Source: CAMCHP01 sp036835325 (GTDB lineage Bacteria > Bacteroidota > Bacteroidia > Flavobacteriales_D > Sanyastnellaceae). From it: 57,053 nucleotides of DNA. Below the pieces are notes generated by a model. The model was not told where the DNA came from. It ran no database searches and was given only the letters and a program-made list of their open reading frames with translations. The stretch covers positions 1 through 57,053 of the forward strand of contig DAITMF010000017.1 of assembly GCA_036835325.1 (NCBI GenBank). Direction: 5' to 3'. This document shows positions 42,342 through 51,092 of this stretch, piece after piece. Position numbers and translations under genes: made by a program. Positions within the stretch are counted from its first letter, which is position 1. Every line of letters starts with the position of its first letter.

Positions 42342-44788
42342 AGTTGCACTTGCAAAGTGATGTAAAAGCTGCGTCCGTCAGCCGGTAACAAACCGGGTCC
42401 GGGGTAGGCTTCAGCCCTTCGCGTGAAGTACATGGCATTGAAGAGGTTGTTGCATGAAGCCTCCACTTGAATGTGCTCAGAGAAGCGGTACTTCGCGCTG
42501 ACGTCGCTCACGGAGTATGCCGGAATCAAACCTTCAACCGCGGTGGCCGTGCGCACGGCATTGCTGGCGTCGCTAAAGTGCTCTGAGGTGTAGTTAAACT
42601 GAAAGCTTGCTGTGAACTTGTCGTAACCTGCCGTAATGCCTGACCTTACGATGAGATCGGGCACCATTTCAACCTTGTTGCCGTCGATACCGTTGTTTCG
42701 GCTGTTCACGTAGCGAGCATCAATGTAGGCTGTGTTGACGAAGGCCGTAAGCATCCACTTGTCACGGGTGCTCAAGAGCCAGCGCTTTAGGTTCAGGGCC
42801 GCGTAGGCTTCAATGCCGAGGGTGCGCGAAGCGCTCACGTTGGTGCGGAAGCGGTAGTCAATGTACAAAGGCGGGACATCGGCCTGCAAGATTTGCCCAA
42901 TTCGGTTGTTGTAGTACAGGTAAAATGCAGTGACTTCAAAGCGCAGTATCTGGTCAATGCGGCCGCGAAAGCCCAAATCGGCTGTATAGCCGCGCTCGTC
43001 GCTCAGTTCGGGGTCGATGCGAAAGTTGGGGTTGGCAATGCGCAGGTCAGAGAAGTTGATGGCGCGGTAATTTTGGGAGGCATTGGCATAGAGCGACAAG
43101 CGGTCATTGATCTTGAATTGGCTGCCAATGCCTGCTATTAGGAAGCTTCGGTTGCGCTCCAGTTGTTCGTTGATGCTTTGGTCGGCAATGACATTACCGG
43201 CAAAGTCAAACACACGCTGGCGGTAGTAGCCTTCGGCGCGTGTTTCGATGTGTTCGAAACGAAGGCCGGGTGTGATGCTCCAGCGTTCGCTGAGTGAAAT
43301 TACGTTCTCAAGAAACCAGGCGTAGTTGAGGTTGGGAAAGGTGTAGTCGCTTCCTTCCAGTCGGTGACGGTTGAGGAATTCGAAGGAGGGCCCATCGCCA
43401 TTGTCGGCGTCGCCCTGCAAAGCTTCGGTATGTCCGCGGTAGAGTCGTACACCGGTCACGAGGGCGTGGTTGAGCTTGAGCAGTTCAAATTCTTTGAGGT
43501 AGCGCAGCTCAACGGCCACGTTGTTGAAATTGCCTTCAATGAGGGTGCGGTTGCCATTGAAATCGAGCACGTTGATGCGTTCGAGGTTGCCAACGGCTTT
43601 TCGGGAGGCGTCGAGCGCAAAGGCTTTGAGGTTAGCCTTCGATGTGCTGTTGAAGGTGTGTGTGTAATCGAGCGCGATGAGCGTCCAATCGACATCGAAC
43701 CAGTTTCGGCTGCGGTTGCTGATGAGCGGATCAATGGCAAACTGAGCGTCGGTCAAACCGCCGGGCTGCTGGGCCAAGTAGTGCATGCGCGTGAATTCGA
43801 GCTTCAGGTTGTGGCGTTTGTTGGGGGTGTAGCCCAAGCGCACAAAGCCGCTGTTGAGGGCAAATTCGCTGTTGGGTCGCCAGCCGTCGCCTTGCTTGCG
43901 CTGGTAATAAGCGAAGTAGTTCAATTTGCCTTTGGCGAGGGTGCCGCTGAACAAGTTGAAGCTGTTGATGAAGTTCCATGAGCCGTAGCTGTGCCGACCG
44001 GTGTAGGCAAAGGGTTTTTGCGTTTCCGCTTCGCGGAAGACGAAGTTGATCATGCCGCCAAATTGAGTGCCGTACTGCAGCGAAGCGGCCCCGCGAATCA
44101 CTTCAATGCGCTCAAGCACTTCAGCGGGTGGGGTGTAGTAGCTCTCAGGATATCCCAGCGCGTCGGCACTGATGTCGTAGCCGTTTTGGCGGGTGTTGAA
44201 GTTCGATGTGCGGTTGGGATTGAGACCACGACCGCCGATGCCGAGCTGCAAACCGGCTCCGTCGCTCTCCCAGATGTTCAGGCCGGTAATGCCGCCAAAG
44301 ATCTGTCGCGGATTGTTGGTGGCGGTGTTGGCCGTGAGGTTGGGCAGCAAAATGACCTCGTGTTTCTTCGCTTCGTAGAGCGTGAATTCGCGGAAGCGCT
44401 CGATGTAGGCGATGCCAAATTGGGCCTCGAGCTCAGTAGCCACTTCGGCCTGGCCCAGCTCAACAGTGGTGGTGAGCTGCACTGGAAGCGCGAGTTTGAC
44501 CGTTGGCGACTGCACCGAAATGCTGCGGTCTTCGGCAAAGAACCGCATCGACTTGAGCTGCAGTGTGTAGGTCCCGTAGGGGATCTCGTTGAACGTGAAA
44601 CGGCCGTCGGTTCCGACTTCGGCACTTCGCTGCAATTCCGGAACCACCACCAAGGTGAACTCAACGGGAGTGGCGTACGGCAGTTGCAGTCGTCCGCTCA
44701 GGGTAGCCGTTTGCGCGTTTGCGCGGCCTCCGAAAAGCACAGCACACACCAGGGCAACACAGGCGATGTAGAGCTTACTCGTGGGCAT
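42338..44788 (-). CDS. TonB-dependent receptor (probably iron chelate)
   Basis: 816 aa outer-membrane transporter. Signal peptide about 1-25. An N-terminal carboxypeptidase-like regulatory fold (about 28-100) with GTYTLQLKSMRF leads to the plug (about 130-240; IEVIRGAASLQYGTQFGG) and a 22-strand barrel to the C-terminus (YITLQVQL). The overall form is FecA-like. As the last gene of the DUF4856-imelysin-HTTM operon it likely imports an iron complex. Its first 14 bp overlap the end of the HTTM gene, so translation is coupled. The substrate is inferred from context only. Confidence 0.92.
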   Translation of the reverse strand: MPTSKLYIACVALVCAVLFGGRANAQTATLSGRLQLPYATPVEFTLVVVPELQRSAEVGTDGRFTFNEIPYGTYTLQLKSMRFFAEDRSISVQSPTVKLALPVQLTTTVELGQAEVATELEAQFGIAYIERFREFTLYEAKKHEVILLPNLTANTATNNPRQIFGGITGLNIWESDGAGLQLGIGGRGLNPNRTSNFNTRQNGYDISADALGYPESYYTPPAEVLERIEVIRGAASLQYGTQFGGMINFVFREAETQKPFAYTGRHSYGSWNFINSFNLFSGTLAKGKLNYFAYYQRKQGDGWRPNSEFALNSGFVRLGYTPNKRHNLKLEFTRMHYLAQQPGGLTDAQFAIDPLISNRSRNWFDVDWTLIALDYTHTFNSTSKANLKAFALDASRKAVGNLERINVLDFNGNRTLIEGNFNNVAVELRYLKEFELLKLNHALVTGVRLYRGHTEALQGDADNGDGPSFEFLNRHRLEGSDYTFPNLNYAWFLENVISLSERWSITPGLRFEHIETRAEGYYRQRVFDFAGNVIADQSINEQLERNRSFLIAGIGSQFKINDRLSLYANASQNYRAINFSDLRIANPNFRIDPELSDERGYTADLGFRGRIDQILRFEVTAFYLYYNNRIGQILQADVPPLYIDYRFRTNVSASRTLGIEAYAALNLKRWLLSTRDKWMLTAFVNTAYIDARYVNSRNNGIDGNKVEMVPDLIVRSGITAGYDKFTASFQFNYTSEHFSDASNAVRTATAVEGLIPAYSVSDVSAKYRFSEHIQVEASCNNLFNAMYFTRRAEAYPGPGLLPADGRSFYITLQVQL

Positions 44789-46106
44789 ACAACCAGGTTT
44801 TGGGTGCCCATCCGTCAGTTACGGTAAGCAAGTTCAAGGTATCCGAAAACAGCAGTTTGCTCGGCGCTCCGTTCAAGGTCACGTACACCTCTGCGCGCAC
44901 CCGTGGGTCGCTCATCCCGCCTTGGCGGAAATGCTCACCCAGAAAATGCGCAAACTGAACGATCATATCGGGCTGCATGGCCATTTGCTTCTCTTGGTGG
45001 GGGTTCAGAAAGTCGTCGTTGAACACCACCCCCTCACGTCCATCCATCCCATCCCGAACATAAAATGTGGCGGTGCCGGCCTTTTCCATGAGCATCACAC
45101 GCCAGCCGAAGCGGTAGCCCTCTTCTGTCCAAAACAGGTTTCCGGGGTAGAGCACGAAGCGCCACGGAAAGAGCAGTTGAAAGAGGCAATAGATGCCGAT
45201 GACCGTTGCCAAAGCGCTCGGCCACCGGATTGCAGTTTCTTTTTTTTCTGTTTGGGATGGATGGATGAGCGGCTTCCAGAGGCGCAGATGCCATTCTTCA
45301 GAGAAGAAGATGAGTGTTGCCCCAATCATCACCAGCGGAAAAACGCCGATTTGAAAGAGCCAGCCGGTCACGGCGTGAAAACCAATGACAGCGAGGTAGG
45401 CCAAAACACGGGTTTTTCGCCAGAGCAAAAGGAAGGGGATGCTGACGTCGTACAGCATGCCAGCCCATGAAAACACCCACGGGGCGCAGTCCCACGCGAA
45501 AAACGGACCCAACACCGGCAGTTGGTCGGCGGCCGGTAGCCAAATGCGCAAGGGCATGGCATCGATGAGCCAGGTGGAATTGATTTTGGCGAGGCCGGCG
45601 TAGAAGTACACCAACCCAAGCTGGAACTTCAAGATGTTAATGGCATAAGCCGGCATGTGATCGCTACGGAGGCTGGGGTTGCGCCACGCGTCGATGGAGC
45701 CGTAGCGGTGCGCCGGCAAGAAGATGAGCAGCAAACTCACCAAACTCACAAAGTAGTAATGGTTGAGGTAGTAGGTGAGGTCAATCAGTTCAAAATAGGT
45801 GAAGAGCACAAACACGAGCACGGCACTGATGCGGTAGAAGGCGCCAAGCATGACGCCAATAGCCGCGAGGCACAAGAGAACGTGCAAGGCGTACATGGCA
45901 TCAACCGAAAATGGCTTTACCCATTCGAAGCCGTAATAACTGAAATGGAAGACGGGATTGGTGTAGTGGTCTTCGATCCAGCCGAGCAGCATGAACCTCA
46001 GGGTGCTAAACAGCATTAAAGCGCCGAAGACCACTCTGAACGTGGTCAACGGCGCAATGTGATTGGAATCAAACAGGTAGGGCGACAGGCGCGCTCTCCA
46101 ATCCAT
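44775..46106 (-). CDS. HTTM domain-containing membrane protein (vitamin K-dependent carboxylase-like)
   Basis: 443 aa with six or more predicted membrane helices (about 20-300). The pattern IAPLTTFRVVFGALMLFSTL, YFELIDLTYYLNHYYFVSL and FYAGLAKINSTWLIDAMPLR matches the HTTM family, distantly related to vitamin K-dependent gamma-glutamyl carboxylase. Residues near 285-300 (LIHPSQTEKKE) are encoded by a T-run/GGATGGATG element, and a weaker copy encodes part of RDGMDGREG further on; both keep the frame. HTTM proteins are recurrent partners of imelysin and TonB receptor genes in Bacteroidetes, but their reaction there is unknown. Confidence 0.88.
   Translation of the reverse strand: MDWRARLSPYLFDSNHIAPLTTFRVVFGALMLFSTLRFMLLGWIEDHYTNPVFHFSYYGFEWVKPFSVDAMYALHVLLCLAAIGVMLGAFYRISAVLVFVLFTYFELIDLTYYLNHYYFVSLVSLLLIFLPAHRYGSIDAWRNPSLRSDHMPAYAINILKFQLGLVYFYAGLAKINSTWLIDAMPLRIWLPAADQLPVLGPFFAWDCAPWVFSWAGMLYDVSIPFLLLWRKTRVLAYLAVIGFHAVTGWLFQIGVFPLVMIGATLIFFSEEWHLRLWKPLIHPSQTEKKETAIRWPSALATVIGIYCLFQLLFPWRFVLYPGNLFWTEEGYRFGWRVMLMEKAGTATFYVRDGMDGREGVVFNDDFLNPHQEKQMAMQPDMIVQFAHFLGEHFRQGGMSDPRVRAEVYVTLNGAPSKLLFSDTLNLLTVTDGWAPKTWLYAHE
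45241..45268 (+). repeat. Dispersed T-run/GGATGGATG element, copy 7 (in coding sequence)
   Basis: Seven T, CTGTTTGG, then GGATGGATGGATG. It lies inside the HTTM gene, which reads it in the opposite direction as LIHPSQTEKK. Confidence 0.6.
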
Positions 46107-46115
46107 AGTGCTGGT

Positions 46116-47219
46116 TTAGTCTCCGTCTCCGCTGCTGAAGGTGATGGTGATGCCGAGCAAGCTGCTCATGTCGCTTTTGAAGAAGCGGGTGTGCTGCTGC
46201 AGGCGTGTGTGCAGGGTGTTGAGGGCGTCGAAGTTGCTGTCGATTTGGGCTTCGAACGAGGGCGAATCGGGCAGAGCGTTCAGTGCAGCATCAATCTGTG
46301 CCAACTGCGCTTCTGTTGATGCGATGAGGGCGTCTCCTCCGTCAACACTGGCGATGTACTCGCGCCAGCCGATGCCATCGGTACCGGCAAAGTTGCGTCC
46401 GTACCAGAGGTCAACGAGTGCTTCGTGGTGGGCGCGCAGGCAGGCCAGCGAGAGTGCGCTGTAGCGGGCTTCCACGAGCTGCGGCTCGGCCTGTGTTTGT
46501 CCGGCGCGGAGGCCCAACGGCAGCGCCACTTTGAAGTTCTTGAGGGCCTCGAAGCTCTTTACAAACTCGTTGTAGAGCTGTGAGGTTGAGCTGCCAACGT
46601 CGGTACCCGTGTTGCCGATGAACTCGGCAAGGTAGCCGTTGTTCCAAGCAGCGTTGAAGGCACTCATTTGGTTGGCAAGGCGGTTGCTCACAGCGGTGAG
46701 GTAGGCGCGGCGGTTGGCATCGGCAAAGGCTGCCAGGGTGGTGGCTGCATCTTCGGCGAAAAGCAGGTAGTCGATGCCGTGAAAGCCGCGGTTGTCGCGG
46801 TTGAAGTCGTTCAAAGCGCTGTTTCCTGCGGCGATGTTGGCTTCGATCAAGGCCGTGTTGGCCGGCCAGGTGGCGACTTCTTCGGTGATGCTTTTGGCGA
46901 GGCCGGCTTCCCCACCCGGACCAAAATTGAAGCTGTTGACCTTCATGAAGTCAAGGTAGGCTTGCTGCCATGCGCTGTGGGCCGCGGCGAGGGTGGTTTC
47001 ATTTGGCGAAGCGGTGAAGGCCGTCACGGCGGTGTTGAGCTGTGCCGTGCTGGCATCTGCGATGCCCACCGCGGGGATGATGATGTTCTGACCGTAGTTC
47101 ACCAGCATCGCGCGGCGGTCAAACGGTGCGGTGGGCTCAGAATCGTCTTTTTTGCATCCCGCGATAGCGGAAATCAACACAATCAATCCGAAGCTGATGT
47201 AAAGAAGTGGGGTTCTCAT
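46116..47219 (-). CDS. Imelysin family lipoprotein
   Basis: 367 aa. The signal ends in IAGC (lipidated Cys22), followed by a helical two-bundle domain. The imelysin motif G-x-H-x-x-(E/D) is seen as GFHGIDYLLF, with the essential His; its acidic partner is Asp here where many members have Glu. Imelysins (IrpA/EfeO relatives) bind iron or related metals in the periplasm or on the surface; they are not proven peptidases. It lies between DUF4856 and HTTM genes in the same operon. Confidence 0.9.
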   Translation of the reverse strand: MRTPLLYISFGLIVLISAIAGCKKDDSEPTAPFDRRAMLVNYGQNIIIPAVGIADASTAQLNTAVTAFTASPNETTLAAAHSAWQQAYLDFMKVNSFNFGPGGEAGLAKSITEEVATWPANTALIEANIAAGNSALNDFNRDNRGFHGIDYLLFAEDAATTLAAFADANRRAYLTAVSNRLANQMSAFNAAWNNGYLAEFIGNTGTDVGSSTSQLYNEFVKSFEALKNFKVALPLGLRAGQTQAEPQLVEARYSALSLACLRAHHEALVDLWYGRNFAGTDGIGWREYIASVDGGDALIASTEAQLAQIDAALNALPDSPSFEAQIDSNFDALNTLHTRLQQHTRFFKSDMSSLLGITITFSSGDGD

Positions 47220-47237
47220 GGGGATGTAGTTGACAAA

Positions 47238-47265
47238 GTCCGGTGCCTCGTATGAAGCACCGGAC
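47238..47265 (-). repeat. Intercistronic hairpin between DUF4856 and imelysin genes
   Basis: GTCCGGTGC and GCACCGGAC form a perfect 9-bp stem with a 10-nt loop in the 67-bp gap. No T-run follows on the minus strand, so it may tune message stability instead of ending transcription. Confidence 0.6.
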
Positions 47266-47286
47266 GTTCAAAGACCTGAAATGAAC

Positions 47287-48435
47287 TTATCTGCCCTGGA
47301 CGGCAATCCAGTTTTGTTTGAAGCCTTCCACTTCGGCGTCGGTGAAGCCGTAGGTGTTTTGGAGGATTTCTTGGTATTCGATGATGTTCGGTACGGTGCC
47401 GAAGCTATCGGTGATGTAGTTGTACATCGTGCCTTCGGTTGATGGTGGAGCGAGCAGGAGTTCGAGCACCTGGTCAATCTGTGCATCGGTGATGGTGCGG
47501 TGCTGTTGTGGTACGGCGCGCCATCCGTGCACAAAGCCAACGGCTTCAGAGAGGTCGTGCAGTGCACCGCTGTAGGTAGTGGCTACCGGGTTGCTCGATG
47601 TTAGCTTGCTGGTAGCTGCATGGCCGTAGTAAATCGCTGTTGCCATGACACCGCTCTCGATGATTTCTTTGAGTTTGGTGATGGCGTCGTCGCGATCGGC
47701 GTTGAAGGCTGATCCGGCTTCAATGGCCGCTTTCAGACGGATGAATTGATCACGGGTGCGTGTGTAGAAGCCGGTACCGTCGTTTTTGTCGCGACGGGCC
47801 GCATACAGCGCCAAAAAGGCATCGGGTGTAGGCGTGTTGGCGGCGGTACTGGTGTTGGGGAAGTTCGGGTGCGCACCGTAAATGGCGATCATCCTGTCAA
47901 CGGTCTCGACCGTGAGTTCACCTTCAGTGAGCGTGAGGAAGTGGTTGTACAAAGCGGCTTCAAAGAGGCCTTTCTCAACCTCTTGCAAGCTTTCTTTGGC
48001 GCGGCGGTTGAGCAAACGGTTGCCGTACACCCCGCCAACGGTGGCAGTAGCGCCTTGGAAGGGGTCGTAGGTGTTACCACTTGAAGAAGCAATCTCGGGG
48101 AAGAGCTGGTCAACCACAATCGCCTCGAAGTACTCAGGAGTGAGATCAGCCAAAGAGGGCGTTCCGGTGGTGAAGATGCTGTTCATTTGGCTCTCTTCAT
48201 GGATGGTGGCATTTGCACTTTCGGGCTGTTTCATGTAGCTACCGAGTGCGGCGAGCTGGGCACGCACACCGTACTCTGCCGTTGTGTGGGTATCGTAGTT
48301 GGGCGAGCTGTAGCTGGTAGGGATTTGAAGGCCGGGTGCAGTGGGTGTGGGTTCAGGCTCTTCATCTTTTTTGCATGAACTGAGTGCGAGCAGTGCTGCT
48401 GCGAAAGGAAGGACGGTTCGAAGTGCGAATTTCAT
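47287..48435 (-). CDS. DUF4856 domain-containing lipoprotein
   Basis: 382 aa. The signal ends in LSSC (lipidated Cys21). The rest is mostly helical, with the DUF4856 features LQIPTSYSSPNYDT, LAALGSYMKQP, and the TAIYYGHAATSKL segment. DUF4856 proteins are typically encoded beside imelysins and TonB receptors and are thought to act in iron acquisition, with no known biochemical activity. First gene of the operon; a palindrome and a -7-like box lie upstream. Confidence 0.87.
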   Translation of the reverse strand: MKFALRTVLPFAAALLALSSCKKDEEPEPTPTAPGLQIPTSYSSPNYDTHTTAEYGVRAQLAALGSYMKQPESANATIHEESQMNSIFTTGTPSLADLTPEYFEAIVVDQLFPEIASSSGNTYDPFQGATATVGGVYGNRLLNRRAKESLQEVEKGLFEAALYNHFLTLTEGELTVETVDRMIAIYGAHPNFPNTSTAANTPTPDAFLALYAARRDKNDGTGFYTRTRDQFIRLKAAIEAGSAFNADRDDAITKLKEIIESGVMATAIYYGHAATSKLTSSNPVATTYSGALHDLSEAVGFVHGWRAVPQQHRTITDAQIDQVLELLLAPPSTEGTMYNYITDSFGTVPNIIEYQEILQNTYGFTDAEVEGFKQNWIAVQGR

Positions 48436-48481
48436 CGTTGTGTGTTTTTGAGGGTCATGCAGGCTTGGCCAAACTGCGGTG

Positions 48482-48489
48482 CAAAACTG
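48482..48489 (-). promoter_or_regulatory. -7-like box of the iron-type operon
   Basis: The minus strand reads CAGTTTTG, one mismatch to TAnnTTTG, about 46 nt before the DUF4856 ATG. Confidence 0.4.
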
Positions 48490-48494
48490 CTGTT

Positions 48495-48507
48495 TAGAAT
48501 CGTTCTA
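48495..48507. promoter_or_regulatory. Candidate metal-regulator operator
   Basis: TAGAA, TCG, TTCTA: a perfect 5-3-5 palindrome located 5 bp upstream of the -7-like box. This is a suitable repressor position and shape for a Fur- or DtxR-type regulator; the exact regulator cannot be told. Confidence 0.5.
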
Positions 48508-48543
48508 CACAATCCCACAAACAGGGTATTTGGTGGGTATGGG

Positions 48544-48578
48544 GCAAAAAAAGGGAGGCACATGGCCTCCCTTTTTGC
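48544..48578 (-). terminator. Terminator of the nrd operon
   Basis: AAGGGAGGC and GCCTCCCTT form a perfect 9-bp stem with a 5-nt loop, flanked by an A-run and a T-run, so it can stop transcription in both directions. It lies about 25 bp past the nrdA stop. Confidence 0.88.
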
Positions 48579-48601
48579 TTGAGTGTAAGGGTCAACGCTT
48601 C

Positions 48602-50977
48602 TTATCCGCTGCACATTTCGCAGTCAGGACCGTTTTCGATTGAGCACGCGATAGCGGCTTCGTTCTGCTGGTCGGCCATTGACTGTTGCTTTGCTGTCGG
48701 GGCGGGTGCCTCTTGGTACTTCTTGTCGACAGTGAATTTGATGGCATCGCGTGCGGCCTTGGTGCGGAGGTAGTACATGCCGGTTTTGAGGCCTTTGCTC
48801 CAGCCGTAGAAGTGCATTGAGGTCAGCTTCTGGAAGTTTGCATTTTCCATGAAGATGTTCAGCGACTGCGACTGGCAGATGAAGGCGCCGCGGTCGGCAG
48901 CCATGTCGATGATGGTTTTCTGAGAGATCTCCCAAGCGGTTTTGTAAATCGCTTTGAGGTTATCTGGAATCTCGTTGATGTTCTGTACCGAGCCGTTGTT
49001 GGCGATGATTTTGTTTTTCATCTCATCGTTCCAGAGGCCGAGTTTGCTGAGGTCGCGCAGCAGGTGCTTGTTGACCACGATGAACTCGCCTGAGAGCACG
49101 CGGCGGTTGTACATGTTTGAGGTGTAGGGCTCGAAGCACTCGTTGTTGCCGAGGATTTGCGCAGTAGAAGCGGTTGGCATCGGAGCGAGGAGCAACGAGT
49201 TGCGCATACCGTGTTTCTTGATTTCCTCTTTGAGGGTGTTCCATTCCCAGCGCTTGCTCGGCTGCACGCCCCACATGTCGAACTGGAGGATGCCTTTTGA
49301 TGCGGGCGAGCCGTCAAAGGTTTCGTAGGGCCCTTCGGCGATTGCGAGGTCTTTTGACGCTGTCGCGGATGCGTAATAGATGGTCTCGAAGATGTCGCGG
49401 TTGAGGTTGCGGGCTTCTTCTGACTCGAAGGGGTAGCGCATCATGATGAACGCATCGGCGAGGCCTTGCACACCGATTCCGATGGGGCGGTGGCGCATGT
49501 TTGACTTGCGCGCTTCAGGAATCGGGTAGTAGTTGCGGTCGATGATGCGGTTCAGGTTGCAGGTAACGCGGTAGGTCACCTCGAAGAGCTTATCATGGTC
49601 AAACTCGCCGTTCTTCACGAACATTGGCAAGGCGATTGACGCGAGGTTGCACACGGCCACTTCGTCAGGTGCGGTGTACTCGATGATTTCGGTGCAGAGG
49701 TTTGACGAGCGAATGGTACCGAGGTTTTGCTGGTTTGACTTGCCATTGGCGGCGTCTTTGTACAGCATGTACGGTGTGCCGGTTTCGATTTGCGACTCCA
49801 CAATTTGTTGCCACAATTCTTGGGCGCGCATAGTTGTGCGGCCACGGCCTTCTTTCTCGTACTTGGTGTAAAGGGCTTCGAATTCAGGACCCCACGTATT
49901 GGTCAATCCCGGACATTCGTTGGGGCACATGAGCGTCCACTGGCCGTCTTCTTTCACGCGCTTCATGAACAGGTCGGGCACCCAAAGAGCGAAGAACAAG
50001 TCACGTGCACGGAGTTCTTCTTTTCCGTGGTTTTTCTTCAGGTCGAGGAAGTCGTGGATATCGGCATGCCACGGCTCGATGTAAATCGCGAACGAGCCTT
50101 TGCGCTTGCCACCGCCTTGGTCAACGTAGCGAGCGGTGTCGTTGTACACGCGGAGCATGGGCACGATACCGTTTGAGGTGCCGTTGGTGCCTTTGATGTA
50201 CGAACCTTTCGCGCGGATGTCGTGAATGGCCAAGCCGATACCACCGGCGTTTTGTGAAATTTGGGCGCAGGCCTTGAGGGTATCGTAGATACCGCCGATG
50301 CTGTCTTCTTTCATGGTGAGCAAGAAGCAGCTCGACATCTGCGGCTTGGGCGTGCCTGAATTGAACAGGGTTGGGGTAGCGTGGGTAAACCAGCCCTCGC
50401 TCATCATGTTGTAGGTTTCAACCACCGATTCGAGGTCGTCTTTGTGAATACCTACAGCCACACGGAGGAGCATGTGCTGCGGACGTTCAGAAACCATGCC
50501 GTCGAGTTTCAGGAGGTACGAACGCTCCAGGGTTTTGAACCCGAAGTAGTCGTAGTTGAAATCGCGGTCGTAGATGATGGTAGAATCGAGGAATTCGCTG
50601 TTGGCGTTGATTACCTCCATTACGTCTTCGGCAATCAGCGAAGCGCGTTGGCTGGTTTTCGGGTCAACGTAGTTGTAGAGGTCGCTCATCACTTCGGTGA
50701 ACGACTTCTTGGTGTTTTTGTGCAGGTTCGAAACCGCGATGCGCGACGCCAGCAGGGCGTAATCGGGGTGGTTCACCGCGTTGGTGGCGGCCACCTCGGC
50801 AGCGAGGTTATCGAGTTGCGATGTGCTCACACCGTCGTACACCCCTTCAATAACGCGCATGGCGATTTTGGTAGGGTCGACAGATGGGTGAAGACCGTAG
50901 CACAGCTTTTTGATGCGTGCGGTGATCTTGTCAAACTTGACCGCTTCTTTGCGGCCGTCGCGCTTAACTACAAACAT
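48602..50977 (-). CDS. nrdA: Ribonucleoside-diphosphate reductase, alpha subunit (class Ia)
   Basis: 791 aa catalytic subunit reducing ribonucleoside diphosphates for DNA synthesis. An N-terminal ATP-cone (about 1-90) for dATP inhibition is followed by the ten-stranded barrel with Cys in MSSCFLLT and NLCTEI as the redox and thiyl sites, and conserved PMPTASTAQILGNNE. The C-terminal tail CEMC carries the shuttle cysteines. A Shine-Dalgarno-like GAGGAG lies 6-11 nt before the ATG, which is unusual for this phylum. It follows nrdB after 115 bp. Confidence 0.95.
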   Translation of the reverse strand: MFVVKRDGRKEAVKFDKITARIKKLCYGLHPSVDPTKIAMRVIEGVYDGVSTSQLDNLAAEVAATNAVNHPDYALLASRIAVSNLHKNTKKSFTEVMSDLYNYVDPKTSQRASLIAEDVMEVINANSEFLDSTIIYDRDFNYDYFGFKTLERSYLLKLDGMVSERPQHMLLRVAVGIHKDDLESVVETYNMMSEGWFTHATPTLFNSGTPKPQMSSCFLLTMKEDSIGGIYDTLKACAQISQNAGGIGLAIHDIRAKGSYIKGTNGTSNGIVPMLRVYNDTARYVDQGGGKRKGSFAIYIEPWHADIHDFLDLKKNHGKEELRARDLFFALWVPDLFMKRVKEDGQWTLMCPNECPGLTNTWGPEFEALYTKYEKEGRGRTTMRAQELWQQIVESQIETGTPYMLYKDAANGKSNQQNLGTIRSSNLCTEIIEYTAPDEVAVCNLASIALPMFVKNGEFDHDKLFEVTYRVTCNLNRIIDRNYYPIPEARKSNMRHRPIGIGVQGLADAFIMMRYPFESEEARNLNRDIFETIYYASATASKDLAIAEGPYETFDGSPASKGILQFDMWGVQPSKRWEWNTLKEEIKKHGMRNSLLLAPMPTASTAQILGNNECFEPYTSNMYNRRVLSGEFIVVNKHLLRDLSKLGLWNDEMKNKIIANNGSVQNINEIPDNLKAIYKTAWEISQKTIIDMAADRGAFICQSQSLNIFMENANFQKLTSMHFYGWSKGLKTGMYYLRTKAARDAIKFTVDKKYQEAPAPTAKQQSMADQQNEAAIACSIENGPDCEMCSG

Positions 50978-51016
50978 AATGGCTCCTCTTTGGTGGTTCT
51001 AAATAAGGCTTGTTTT

Positions 51017-51032
51017 AGGGGAAGAATCCCCT
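51017..51032. repeat. Intercistronic hairpin between nrdB and nrdA
   Basis: AGGGGA and TCCCCT form a 6-bp stem with a 4-nt loop. It is not followed by a T-run on the minus strand, so read-through into nrdA is expected. Confidence 0.45.
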
Positions 51033-51092
51033 TTGACACCTCCGTTTCCAGAAGTGCCGACAATAGGTGAAGTACGTTTTGGGGCAGGCGGG

